This document shows, one piece after another, positions 19,821-27,889 of a stretch of 33,351 nucleotides of DNA. Origin of the DNA: Actinomyces culturomici (lineage in GTDB: Bacteria > Actinomycetota > Actinomycetes > Actinomycetales > Actinomycetaceae); contig NZ_LS991317.1 of NCBI RefSeq assembly GCF_900499005.1, positions 383,216 to 416,566 of the forward strand, in the 5' to 3' direction. Every line of letters begins with the position of its first letter. Within the stretch, counting starts at the first letter, position 1. The notes below the pieces were generated by a model. The model was not told the origin of the DNA. It searched no databases and saw only the letters and a list, made by a program, of their open reading frames with translations. Made by a program: the position numbers and the translations under genes.

Positions 19821-21896
19821 ATGGAGGGCCCCCGTAGCGTCGCGCCCCCCGGCTTCGAGCCCGCGAGGGGCGCCTGGGAGCGGACGAATGTGCGCGACGG
19901 CGGGCACCGCGTCGGCGCGCACGTCCACGTCCTCGTCATCGGAGACGACTCGCGGGGTTTCGCGCGCTCCCTCACCGAGGACATGGCGGGCGCCTTCCCC
20001 AATCTCTGCCTCGATCGGATCGACGGGGCCGACGACATCGCCCTCTACGACTCGAGTCTGGGGCCGGCCGACCACGTCGTCCTCGGGATCATCACCTCGG
20101 AGGTCCCCGACATCGACGCCGCCCTCGCGCTCACCGAGGACCGGCCGATCCTCGAGCCGACCCGTTGGCTCGTCATCACCGACGAGTCGACGCACTCCGA
20201 CCTCGCCCGCGCGACCTCGTCGGGTCGCCTCTCCTCGGTCCTCACCGTCCCGTGGTCGGTGCCGCTCCTCGCGGGACAGGCGTACTCGACGATGGTCCGC
20301 CACCTCGAGGAGGACGGTCGCAGCGATGCTGAGATCCGCGGGCTCATCGGGGAGGCCCCCGCGATCGCGGTGCGCGGACCGCTCCTCGAGGGACTCGACC
20401 TCTCCGAGAACGAGGTCGTCCGCCGTCTGCTCGAGGGGGTCGAACGGGTCCTCGGGCGCAGGCCGCGAATCGTCATCCCCGCGGGCACGGACCTCGCCGT
20501 GCAGGGCAGGCCCGTCGGCGCGGTTCACCTCGTCCTCGCCGGCGACGTGTCGCTCCACCGCGACTCCGCGCGCGGCGAGGTCCTCGCGCACCACGCGACC
20601 TCTGGGCCGCTCATCGGCCTCGTCTCCCTCGCGCGTGGGGAGAACGCGTTCTTCACCGCGGTGACGACCTCGACCGCGAGGGTCGTCCGCCTCACCCACG
20701 AGCAGCTCGAGATCGCCCTCCTCGAGGAGAGGGGGCTCGCTGCCCCGCTCGCGGCCCTCGCGATCCAGTCGCTCACCCGCAGGCTCATGCGCGCCGAAGA
20801 CCTCCACCTCGAGAACGCGATGCTCGCCGCCGACCTTGAGGTCCAGCGCGAGGCGCTCGAGGTCGCGCTCGAGGACCTGCGGAGGACCCGCGCGGAGCTC
20901 GTCGAGAAGGCGCGCTTCGCGATGCTCGGCGAACTCTCCGCCGGGATCGCCCACGAGCTCAACAACCCCGTCACAGCCCTCGCCCGCGCGGCCGAGCACC
21001 TCGGCGAGGACGTCGACCGGGTGCTCGCCCAGTCGGACCGTCTTGCCGCCGCCCGCGCCGCGATGCACGACGCCCTCGAGGCGCCGCCCCGGTCGACCGC
21101 GCAGGAGCGCGAGCTCGCGAAGGAGCTCCTCCCCGCCGTCGGCGGCGACCGCAGGTTCGCCCGTCGGCTCGTCCTCGCGGGAGTGACGGATCCGGCGAGG
21201 GCGGCGGGCCTGCGCGATGCCGACGAGTCCGAAGTCGAGGGCATCGAGTCGGGCGCGCGGATCGGGTCGTCGCTCCGCTCCGTCCTCGCGGCCGCCGAGC
21301 GCGTCGTCGACCTCACGCGCTCGCTCAAGGGCTACGCGCGCCCTGACGCCGCCGAACTCCAGGCCGTCGACGTGCGCGCCGGCATCGACGACGTCCTGCG
21401 CCTCACCGGCTACCGGATGCGCGGGATCGAGATCGTCCGCGACGAGTCCGAAGTCCCGACCGTCCGCGGGCACGCCGCCAAGCTCCAACAGGTGTGGACG
21501 AACCTTCTGGTCAACGCCGCCGAGGCGATCGAGGACGAGCGCGAGGACGTCGAGGAACGGCGCCGCAACGGGCAGGAGTGCGAGCCCGCTCGCGGGGACG
21601 CGCCCGCCCGGATCGTTCTCGAGGTCCGCGCCGAGGGCGACGAGGTCGTGGTCGCGATCCGCGACAACGGCCCGGGGATCCCCGCCGACCTCGTCGAGAG
21701 GATCTTCGAACCGCACTTCACGACGAAGGCGGGGCGCGTGCGCTTCGGCCTCGGGATGGGCATGTCGATCGTCCGGTCGATCGTCGCCGATCACGGGGGC
21801 GAGATGCGCGTCGACTCCGCGCCCGGCGCGACGACGATGACCGTCCGCCTCCCCGCGCTCACCGATGCAGCACCCGAACCGAAGGAGAAACGATGA
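19821..21896 (+). CDS. Histidine kinase with receiver-like and cNMP-binding-like domains
   Basis: 691 residues without transmembrane helices. Residues 33-165 resemble a degenerate receiver domain (VHVLVIGDDSRGFARSL...WLVITDEST). Residues about 205-320 resemble a cyclic-nucleotide-binding/CRP-type beta-barrel (IVIPAGTDLAVQGRPVGAVHLVLAGDVSLHRDS...GPLIGLVSLARGENAFFTAVTTSTARVVRL). A coiled coil (330-365) leads to a HisKA domain with AHELNNP (H378) and an ATPase domain: N box NLLVNAAEAI (561-570), DNGPGIP (615-621), FEPHFTTK (629-636), GLGMGMS (643-649). A ~100-residue insertion (about 410-480) lies in the dimerisation domain. The stop overlaps the regulator start (ATGA). A soluble sensor of a small ligand is likely. 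Confidence 0.88.
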   Translation: MEGPRSVAPPGFEPARGAWERTNVRDGGHRVGAHVHVLVIGDDSRGFARSLTEDMAGAFPNLCLDRIDGADDIALYDSSLGPADHVVLGIITSEVPDIDAALALTEDRPILEPTRWLVITDESTHSDLARATSSGRLSSVLTVPWSVPLLAGQAYSTMVRHLEEDGRSDAEIRGLIGEAPAIAVRGPLLEGLDLSENEVVRRLLEGVERVLGRRPRIVIPAGTDLAVQGRPVGAVHLVLAGDVSLHRDSARGEVLAHHATSGPLIGLVSLARGENAFFTAVTTSTARVVRLTHEQLEIALLEERGLAAPLAALAIQSLTRRLMRAEDLHLENAMLAADLEVQREALEVALEDLRRTRAELVEKARFAMLGELSAGIAHELNNPVTALARAAEHLGEDVDRVLAQSDRLAAARAAMHDALEAPPRSTAQERELAKELLPAVGGDRRFARRLVLAGVTDPARAAGLRDADESEVEGIESGARIGSSLRSVLAAAERVVDLTRSLKGYARPDAAELQAVDVRAGIDDVLRLTGYRMRGIEIVRDESEVPTVRGHAAKLQQVWTNLLVNAAEAIEDEREDVEERRRNGQECEPARGDAPARIVLEVRAEGDEVVVAIRDNGPGIPADLVERIFEPHFTTKAGRVRFGLGMGMSIVRSIVADHGGEMRVDSAPGATTMTVRLPALTDAAPEPKEKR

Positions 21897-22363
21897 CGCT
21901 GACGATCCTGTCCCTCGAGGACGAGGCCGACGTCCGCGAGGCCCTTGAGCGGGACCTCGACGACTTCTGCTCGAAGATCCGCCTCGAGGTCGCCGACGAC
22001 GCCGACGACGCGTGGAGCGCGGTCGAGGAGATCGCGGCCGACGGCGACGAGCTCGCCCTCGTCCTCTCCGACCACCGGCTCCCCGGCCGCTCGGGCGTCG
22101 ACTTCCTCGTCGAGCTCGTCAAGGATCCGCGCTTCTCGTCGACGAGGACGGTCCTCGTCACGGGTCAGGCGGGTCAGGACGACACGATCCGCGCGCTCAA
22201 CGAGGCGGGCCTCGACCACTACATCGCGAAGCCCTGGGATCCGGACGACCTGCGCAGGGTCGTCCGCGACCAGCTCACTGACTACGTCCTCGAGATCGGT
22301 GTCGATCCGCTCCCGTACCTGCCGGTTCTCGACGGCGTGCGGGTGATGGAGGCGATCCGCTAG
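21893..22363 (+). CDS. Single-domain response regulator
   Basis: 156 residues, with GGAG eight bases before ATG 21893. The receiver fold is complete: acidic pocket E9-D10-E11, phosphoacceptor D60 in VLSDHRLPGRSG, T90 in VLVTGQAG and K113 in YIAKPW. About 35 residues after the domain (RRVVRDQLTDYVLEIGVDPLPYLPVLDG) carry no DNA-binding motif, so output is probably by protein contact. It is the cognate partner of the overlapping kinase gene. Confidence 0.92.
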   Translation: MTLTILSLEDEADVREALERDLDDFCSKIRLEVADDADDAWSAVEEIAADGDELALVLSDHRLPGRSGVDFLVELVKDPRFSSTRTVLVTGQAGQDDTIRALNEAGLDHYIAKPWDPDDLRRVVRDQLTDYVLEIGVDPLPYLPVLDGVRVMEAIR

Positions 22364-22414
22364 TCGCGGGCGCGGCCGCCCCCACGATCTCGGGGCGCCT
22401 CGCGGGCCCGGCGG

Positions 22415-23056
22415 CTACTGCGCGCTCGTGTCGAAGCAGAACGCGGGGCCCTCGAATCCGGAGGCGCCGAGGATCGTGAAGATCGCGTCCATGAGCTCGG
22501 CGGGCCCGGGCAGTGCGCCGCCGACGTCCTCGTGGCGGATCTCGATCGCGGCCATTCCGTCGAGGTCGTTGACGGGCTCGGTCGTGAAGCGCGAGCCGAG
22601 GAGGATGTCCGCCTCGGCGAGGTCGTCGGGCGACCCGAAGATCCACGTCGTCGCGACGCGCGCGCCGGCGACGACGCCGACGTGCATGTGGGTGAGGACG
22701 ATGCGCCGCCCCGCCCTCGGGAATGCGGAGCCGACGCGGGAGAAGAGGGCGATCGACCCGGAGTCGGGGCCGAGGGAGTCCTCGAGAAGGGCGTACGCGT
22801 AGGCGCCGATCCCCCGGAGGGTGAGCGCGTCGGCGAGGCGCCCGAGGACCTCGTCGCCGAAGGGCTCGTCCTCGAAGTAGATCCCCTCGCCGACCGGCGG
22901 CTCGCCCTTCCCGAGGACGGCGATCTCGAAGCCGGCGTCCGCGAGGGCGTCGCGGACCGCCCCGATCTCGTGCTCGGGGAAGGGGTGGAGGACGGCCGCG
23001 TTGGCACTGTGCCGTTCGATGAAGACGTAGACGGGGAAGCCGAGGGCCTGGGGCAT
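22415..23056 (-). CDS. Conserved hypothetical protein, 213 aa
   Basis: Soluble alpha/beta protein with two similar-looking halves: FPVYVFIERHSANAAVLHPFPEHEIGAVRDALADAGFEIAVLG at the N-terminus, and RRIVLTHMHVGVVAGARVATTWIFGSPDDLAEADILLG in the second half. No catalytic motif or family is recognised. ATG 23056 has TACGAT (23068-23063) six bases upstream on the minus strand, so a leaderless transcript is plausible. It converges on the regulator gene; a GC-rich stretch in 22364-22414 may terminate both. Confidence 0.7.
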   Translation of the reverse strand: MPQALGFPVYVFIERHSANAAVLHPFPEHEIGAVRDALADAGFEIAVLGKGEPPVGEGIYFEDEPFGDEVLGRLADALTLRGIGAYAYALLEDSLGPDSGSIALFSRVGSAFPRAGRRIVLTHMHVGVVAGARVATTWIFGSPDDLAEADILLGSRFTTEPVNDLDGMAAIEIRHEDVGGALPGPAELMDAIFTILGASGFEGPAFCFDTSAQ

Positions 23057-23090
23057 GCCCCCATCGTAGGGGGACGAGGCCGGGCCGCCC

Positions 23091-23876
23091 TCAGGAGAGC
23101 GCCAGCCCCTGTTCGTGGAGGACCTCGAGGATCGGGGAGACGTGGGCGCCCCCGATGCCGATCTTCGTGCGGACGAGGTTCGTGAAGGACTCGATGCGCC
23201 TCGAGGCGTCGCGCAGGTCGTAGTACTCGGTGACGATCCGGTCGTAGTCGGCGAGGAGTTCGGCGTAGGAGTCGACGCGCGGGTAGGCGTTCTCTGCGAC
23301 GGTGGCGGCGAGCGGAAGACGCGGCTTGTACTGGGGCGACTGCGCGGGATGTCCGATGAGGAGCCCGACGATCGGGAAGGTGAGTTCGGGGAGGGCGAGG
23401 GCGTCGATGACGCGGCGCGGATCGGCGAGGATCGAGCCGAGGTAGCAGGTCCCCAGGCCCATCGACTCCGCCGCTACGACGACGTTCTGCGCGGCGAGGA
23501 GCGCGTCGTGGACCGCGGTGACGAAGAGGTTCGCCGTGCGGAGCGGGGCGTCGTCGACTCCCGCCTCGGCGCGGATGCGGGAATTGCGGTACTGGTCGGC
23601 GACGAAGACGAGGAGTTCGCCGCGGTCCCCGCCGACGTAGGGCTGTCCGGAGGCGAGGTGGAGCTGCTCGCGCACCTCCGGGTCGGTGACGCGGATGATC
23701 GTCGTCTGCTGGAGGAACGAGGAGGACGCGGTGTGCCGGGCGACCTCGAAGAGGGTCGTCAGCTCGTCGGCGTTCAGCGGCTCCTCGGTGAAGGCCCGGA
23801 TCGTCCGGTGGCCCATCTGGGCGGCGATCGTCGGGTTCTCGATGGGGGCGGTCTCGCGCTCGTCGAGCGTCGTCAT
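23091..23876 (-). CDS. Nitroreductase-family (NfsA/FRP-type) flavin oxidoreductase
   Basis: 261 residues; ATG 23876 preceded by AGGAAAGGA. Motifs of NADPH-dependent FMN nitroreductases appear in order: the FMN-phosphate-binding HRTIRAFTEEPLNADELTTLFEVARHTASSSFLQQTTIIRVTD (about 22-65), the central AAQNVVVAAESMGLGTCYLGSI (about 137-158) and PIVGLLIGHPAQSPQYKPRLPL (about 175-196). They reduce nitro compounds, quinones or flavins; the physiological substrate is unknown. A C-terminal helical extension is typical for this group. Confidence 0.9.
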   Translation of the reverse strand: MTTLDERETAPIENPTIAAQMGHRTIRAFTEEPLNADELTTLFEVARHTASSSFLQQTTIIRVTDPEVREQLHLASGQPYVGGDRGELLVFVADQYRNSRIRAEAGVDDAPLRTANLFVTAVHDALLAAQNVVVAAESMGLGTCYLGSILADPRRVIDALALPELTFPIVGLLIGHPAQSPQYKPRLPLAATVAENAYPRVDSYAELLADYDRIVTEYYDLRDASRRIESFTNLVRTKIGIGGAHVSPILEVLHEQGLALS

Positions 23877-24069
23877 GTCCGGTCCTTTCCTCGGGGTCCT
23901 CCCATTGTGCGCCCCTCCGCGAGCGCCGCGGGCGGCTCTTGGGCGATGGGATCGCTCACGGGCGTGCCGCTCACGAGGCCGGGGCGGGGCGTCCGCTCGA
24001 TGGAGAGGGCTCGGCGCCTCGCGGTGGGGCCGGCGAGAGCCTGCAGAATCCGTGCCTACAATGCTCTCC

Positions 24070-24495
24070 GTGATTAAGCGATCCTTCACCTCCGTCCTCG
24101 CCGCCGGCGCCATTGCCGCGGCCCTCCTCTCCGGCTGCTCCTCGAACGCCGCGTCCTCCGCGTCCTCCGCGTCCACCGCGGACTCGGCGGCGAGCGCCGC
24201 CTCGACCGCGCAGTCGGCCGCGCCCCTGACGATCACGAAGAAGCCCGAGAACATCGACGGCGCCCAGGTGACGCTCCCGGTCAAGCGAGTCCTCATCTTC
24301 GACGTGGATTCCGCGGACGTCGACAAGTGGAGCGCGACCATCGCCGACGGTTCGATCGCCGAGTTCGTCGCGGGCTCCGACTCCGCTCAGCCGATGATCC
24401 GTCCGCTCGCCGAGGGCGAGACGACGGTCGAGCTCACCGCTCCCGACGGCGCGACGACGACCTTCTCCCTCATCGTGACGCCCGGGATCCGTTGA
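24070..24495 (+). CDS. Small secreted lipoprotein
   Basis: 141 residues from GTG 24070. A signal peptide (IKRSFTSVLAAGAIAAALL) ends in lipobox LSGC, so the protein is lipidated at that cysteine and displayed outside the membrane. A Ser/Ala-rich tether leads to a small beta-rich domain (PLTITKKPENIDGAQVTLPVKRVLIFDVDSADVDKWSATIADGSIAEFV...TTVELTAPDGATTTFSLIVTPG) resembling an immunoglobulin-like fold. TACAAT (24057-24062) ends seven bases before GTG, making it the likely leaderless start; ATG 24061 would lie within the -10 box. A strong terminator follows. Confidence 0.8.
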   Translation: MIKRSFTSVLAAGAIAAALLSGCSSNAASSASSASTADSAASAASTAQSAAPLTITKKPENIDGAQVTLPVKRVLIFDVDSADVDKWSATIADGSIAEFVAGSDSAQPMIRPLAEGETTVELTAPDGATTTFSLIVTPGIR

Positions 24496-24519
24496 GCCCC
24501 GGCGCTTCCGCAACCTCTT

Positions 24520-24552
24520 GAGGGGGCCGCGCCCATCCGGCGCGGCCCCCTC
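24520..24552 (+). terminator. Strong hairpin terminator after the lipoprotein gene
   Basis: A 14-bp perfect stem, GAGGGGGCCGCGCC (24520-24533) with GGCGCGGCCCCCTC (24539-24552), and a 5-base loop, 25 bases after the stop. The downstream T-run is weak (ACTGTTCATT). Confidence 0.75.
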
Positions 24553-24566
24553 ACTGTTCATTCCGG

Positions 24567-24689
24567 CCCGCACAAACGCACACAGTTTCTCCATCGGCGC
24601 GAGCGGAACAGCCTTCTGACCGGGCCTTTCTCTCGGTGACCTTTCGAGAGTCCACGGGAGATCCGGGAAACTGTGTGCGAAATTGCGGG
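24567..24689. repeat. Palindromic intergenic repeat, copy 1
   Basis: A left arm CGCACACAGTTTC (within 24567-24592) and the inverse GGGAAACTGTGTGCG (from 24665) form ~25-bp imperfect arms about 70 bases apart. The same arms recur at 26971-27093. This fills most of the 332-base gap 24496-24827; besides it and the terminator, only the ABC gene leader remains (24690-24827), in which I see no gene. Confidence 0.75.
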
Positions 24690-24827
24690 TGAACCCCGAA
24701 GGGGTGCCCGCGTGGACGCCGGAGAAGCGAACGCGCGGACCCCGGTGATGCCCGGAAACGGAAACCCGGGACGGGGAAGGGCGTTCCCTCATGGCGGGCG
24801 ACCTCGGCGAGAACCGAGGATCGGAGC

Positions 24828-25613
24828 ATGAACTCCACGATCCCCCCGACCAACGCCCCCTCCCGCGGCGCGATCTCCGTCCGCGGCCTCGTCAAGACCT
24901 ACGTGCGCGAGGGAGTCTCCGTCCCCGCGCTCGCCGGCGTCGACCTCGACATTCGCGGCGGCGAGCAGGTCGCCGTCATGGGACCCTCGGGCTGCGGCAA
25001 GTCGACCCTCCTCCACTGCCTCGCGGGCGTCCTCAGGCCGACCTCCGGATCCATCGCGATCTCCGGCGTCGAGGTCACCGCCCTCTCCGATCGGGAGAGC
25101 TCGAAGCGGCGCCTCTCCTCCTACAGCTTCGTCTTCCAGGACGGCCAGCTTCTCCCCGAACTCCCCTGCGAGGAGAACGTCGCCCTCCCGCTCATGCTCA
25201 TGGGCGCGTCCCGCGCCGAGTCCGTCTCCCGCGCCCGCGGCCTCCTCGCCCACCTCGGGTGCGATGGGCTCGGCGCGTTCCGGCCCGGGCAGCTCTCGGG
25301 CGGACAGGCCCAGCGCGTCGCGATCGCCCGCGCCCTCGTGGCGGCCCCGGAGGTCGTCTTCGCCGACGAACCGACCGGCGCCCTCGACCAGCGCACCGGA
25401 GCCGAGGTGATGAGCGTTCTCTCGGGCGCCTGCGCCTCGACCGGCTCCACCCTCGTCCTCGTGACCCACGACCCGGCGATCGCCGCGCGCCTCGGCCGCA
25501 CGGTCGCCATGCGCGACGGGCGGATCGAGCGCGACTCCGCGGCGCCCGCCCGGACTCCGATGGGCGCCGCCGCATCCTTCGGTGCCGCCCCGCTCGACGG
25601 GTCGGCCCGATGA
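24828..25613 (+). CDS. MacB/LolD-type ABC transporter ATPase
   Basis: 261 residues. Walker A GPSGCGKST near 53, Q-loop FVFQDGQLLPELPCEENVALPL, signature LSGGQAQRVAIARAL near 155, Walker B VVFADEPTGALD near 176, and H-loop VTHD. The TGALD D-loop and ELPxxENVALPLMLMG are typical of ATPases that drive FtsX-like permeases of the MacB/LolCDE group, which export peptides or lipoproteins or relay force to cell-wall enzymes. GAGG lies eight bases before ATG 24828. The stop overlaps the permease start (ATGA). Confidence 0.92.
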   Translation: MNSTIPPTNAPSRGAISVRGLVKTYVREGVSVPALAGVDLDIRGGEQVAVMGPSGCGKSTLLHCLAGVLRPTSGSIAISGVEVTALSDRESSKRRLSSYSFVFQDGQLLPELPCEENVALPLMLMGASRAESVSRARGLLAHLGCDGLGAFRPGQLSGGQAQRVAIARALVAAPEVVFADEPTGALDQRTGAEVMSVLSGACASTGSTLVLVTHDPAIAARLGRTVAMRDGRIERDSAAPARTPMGAAASFGAAPLDGSAR

Positions 25614-26962
25614 GCGGCGCGCTCGTCGCGTCCCGCGCCCTCCTGCGCTCGCGGGACGTCGCGACCTCCGGCCTCGCGATCCTCTCCTTCGCCGTGCCCC
25701 AGGCGATGCTCCTCAGCGTCACCGCCGGCGCCCTCGCCTTCCAAGGGCGGGCGGACGAGGGCGGGCCCGTGGGCCCCGAGATCGGAGGCGTCTACGTCGG
25801 CCTCGCGATCTTCGCCGCGATCCTCCTCGTCGTTCCGATCCTCACGATGGGTGCGGCCGCCTCGCGCCTCGGCATGTCGCGGCGCGCCGAACGGCTCGCC
25901 GTCCTCCGCCTCATCGGGCTGAGCGCGGGCGGAGCCCGCCTCGCCTGCGTCCTCGACACCGTCGCCCACGCGGCGGTCGGAGCTCTCGCCGGCGTCGTCC
26001 TCTACGTCTGCGCCCTGCCGATCTGGACGCTCTTCACCTTCCAGGGCCTTCCGCTCAGCGTCTCCGAGATGGTGCTCGGCCCAGCTTGGATCGCGGCGGA
26101 GTCCCTCCTCCTCGTCCTCCTCGGGGCGGCGAGCGCCTGGATCGCCGTGCGCCGCGCGTCGATCTCCCCGCTCGGCGTCGCCCGCCGCCAGGAGGCGAAC
26201 AGGGCGTCCGCGAAGGCCGCGGCCGCGATCGGAGCGATCTTCGCGTTCTGGCTCCTCGGCGGGACGCTGCTCCGCATGGCTCCCGAGGCCGTCGGCACCG
26301 CGATGGTCTTCCTCATCCTCTTCGTCGTCTTCTCCGGGATCAATGCCGTCGGCGCCTGGTCGGTCGGACTCCTCGGACGGATCATGGCGCGACGGGCCCG
26401 TCGTCCCGGCGCGCTCCTCGCAGGGCGCCGCCTCGCCGACGACCCGAAGTCCGTGTGGCGCTCGTTCGCGGCGGTCGCACTCGTCGGATTCATCGCCGGA
26501 TGCGTCTACCCGATCACCGGCGCCCTCGCCACAGGCGCGACGACTCCCGAGGACGCCCTCCTCATGACCGACCTGCGCACGGGCATCGGACTCACCCTCG
26601 GGATGTCGGTCGCGCTCGCGGCCGTCTCGACGGCGGTCGCTCAGGCGTCCCGACTCGTCGACACGATCGGCGAGGTCCGCTCCCTCGTCAAGGCGGGAGC
26701 CCCGATGCGCGTCCTCGATGAGGCCAGGCGCCGCGAGATCCTCCTCCCGGCCCTCCTCCTCGTCGGAGGCTCCACCTGCGTCGGGCTCGTGTTCCTCGCG
26801 CCCGTCGGGCTCGCCGTCACCGGGCCGGTGGCGCTCGCCAAGGCGCTGCTCGCCCTCGGGATCTTCCTCGTGGCGTCGCTCGCCGTTATCGTCGCCGCCT
26901 CCGAGGCGACGCGGCCGATGCGCGCGCGGCTCCTCGCGGAGGAGTCGGCTCCGCGGGAGTAG
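25610..26962 (+). CDS. FtsX-like ABC transporter permease
   Basis: 450 residues with about ten hydrophobic helices in two halves, each a four-helix FtsX-type unit: near 20-45, 65-85, 115-145, 160-180 in the first, and near 210-230, 240-265, 300-330, 385-435 in the second. MSRRAERLAVLRLIGLSAGGARLACVLDT carries the typical cytoplasmic RLxxLRxLGxS coupling helix contacting the ATPase, and a second version appears as EVRSLVKAGAPMRVLDEARRREI. Substrate unknown. Start ATG 25610 overlaps the ATPase stop. Similar pairs in actinobacteria often export or sense antimicrobial peptides, but no two-component genes adjoin. Confidence 0.88.
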   Translation: MSGALVASRALLRSRDVATSGLAILSFAVPQAMLLSVTAGALAFQGRADEGGPVGPEIGGVYVGLAIFAAILLVVPILTMGAAASRLGMSRRAERLAVLRLIGLSAGGARLACVLDTVAHAAVGALAGVVLYVCALPIWTLFTFQGLPLSVSEMVLGPAWIAAESLLLVLLGAASAWIAVRRASISPLGVARRQEANRASAKAAAAIGAIFAFWLLGGTLLRMAPEAVGTAMVFLILFVVFSGINAVGAWSVGLLGRIMARRARRPGALLAGRRLADDPKSVWRSFAAVALVGFIAGCVYPITGALATGATTPEDALLMTDLRTGIGLTLGMSVALAAVSTAVAQASRLVDTIGEVRSLVKAGAPMRVLDEARRREILLPALLLVGGSTCVGLVFLAPVGLAVTGPVALAKALLALGIFLVASLAVIVAASEATRPMRARLLAEESAPRE

Positions 26963-26970
26963 CCCGAAGG

Positions 26971-27093
26971 GCGCGAAAACGCACGCAGTTTCCCACGGCG
27001 CTCACGTGCGACGAGGTCGTGACCTGCGCATTCGTCGACGGCTGATGGGGGCCGGACGCCGAAATCCCGGAAACTGCGTGCGTTCTTGCGGGC
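26971..27093. repeat. Palindromic intergenic repeat, copy 2
   Basis: A left arm with AACGCACGCAGTTTCC (26971-26996) and the inverse GGAAACTGCGTGCGTT (27065-27093 region) match at about 21 of 25 positions. It lies between convergent genes ending at 26962 and 27104, so a hairpin here could end transcription from both sides. Confidence 0.75.
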
Positions 27094-27103
27094 GGGGTCG
27101 TGG

Positions 27104-27889
27104 TCAGTGAAGGATCCGCGAGAGGAAGTCCCTCGTCGAGGGCTCCTGGGGATCGTCGATGACCTGGGAGGGCGCGCCCTGCTCGACGATGCGGCCGTGC
27201 TCGAGGAAGACGACGCGGTCGGCGGCGTTGCGGGCGAATCCGATCTCGTGGGTCGCCATGAGGATCGTCGAGCCCTGGTCCTTGATCTCGCGGACGAGGT
27301 CGAGGACTTCGCCGACGAGGACCGGATCGAGGGCCGAGGTGATCTCGTCGAGGAGGAGCAGCTCCGGGTTCGTCGCGAGGGCGCGGACGATCGCGACGCG
27401 CTGCTGCTGGCCGCCGGACAGGCGATCCGGGTACTCCTTCGCCTTCGCGTCGAGGCCGATGCGCGCGAGGAGCTCCATGCCGCGCGCCTCGGCGCGCTCG
27501 GGCTCCCAGCCGTGGACGATCCTGGCGGCGAGCGTGACGTTCGCGAGGACCGACATGTGGGGGAAGAGGTTGTAGTGCTGGAAGACGACGCCGATGCGGG
27601 CGCGGACCTTGTCCGCGTTGACCGCCGGGTCGGTGATGTCCTCGCCGGACAGGAGGATCTGCCCGTCGTCGACCTGCTCGAGGAGGTTCGCGCAGCGCAG
27701 GAGGGTCGACTTGCCGGAGCCGGAGGCGCCGAGGAGGACGACGACCTCGTGCGGGTCGACCTCGAGGTCGAGGCCGCGCAGGACGACGTTGTCGCCGAAG
27801 CGCTTGACGACCCTGCGCGCCTCGAGGACGGGGACGGCCGAACCGGATCCGGGGGCCGGAGCCGCGGTGGGGGTCTGGGGATCGCTCAT
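27104..27889 (-). CDS. Polar amino acid ABC transporter ATPase (GlnQ-like)
   Basis: 261 residues. Motifs: Walker A GASGSGKST near 54, Q-loop VVFQHYNLFPHMSVLANVTLA, signature LSGGQQQRVAIVRAL near 157, Walker B LLLLDEITSALDP near 177, H-loop ATHEIGFA. The HYNLFPHMxVLxNVTLA and DEITSALDP wording is characteristic of the PAAT (glutamine/histidine/cystine) ATPases. ATG 27889 overlaps the permease stop (TGATG). It is last in the operon of binding protein, permease and ATPase. Confidence 0.93.
   Translation of the reverse strand: MSDPQTPTAAPAPGSGSAVPVLEARRVVKRFGDNVVLRGLDLEVDPHEVVVLLGASGSGKSTLLRCANLLEQVDDGQILLSGEDITDPAVNADKVRARIGVVFQHYNLFPHMSVLANVTLAARIVHGWEPERAEARGMELLARIGLDAKAKEYPDRLSGGQQQRVAIVRALATNPELLLLDEITSALDPVLVGEVLDLVREIKDQGSTILMATHEIGFARNAADRVVFLEHGRIVEQGAPSQVIDDPQEPSTRDFLSRILH

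Noticed and set aside
19791-21794. 667-residue minus-strand frame opposite the histidine kinase
   Set aside because: Composition typical of antisense in GC-rich DNA; the plus strand carries all kinase boxes.
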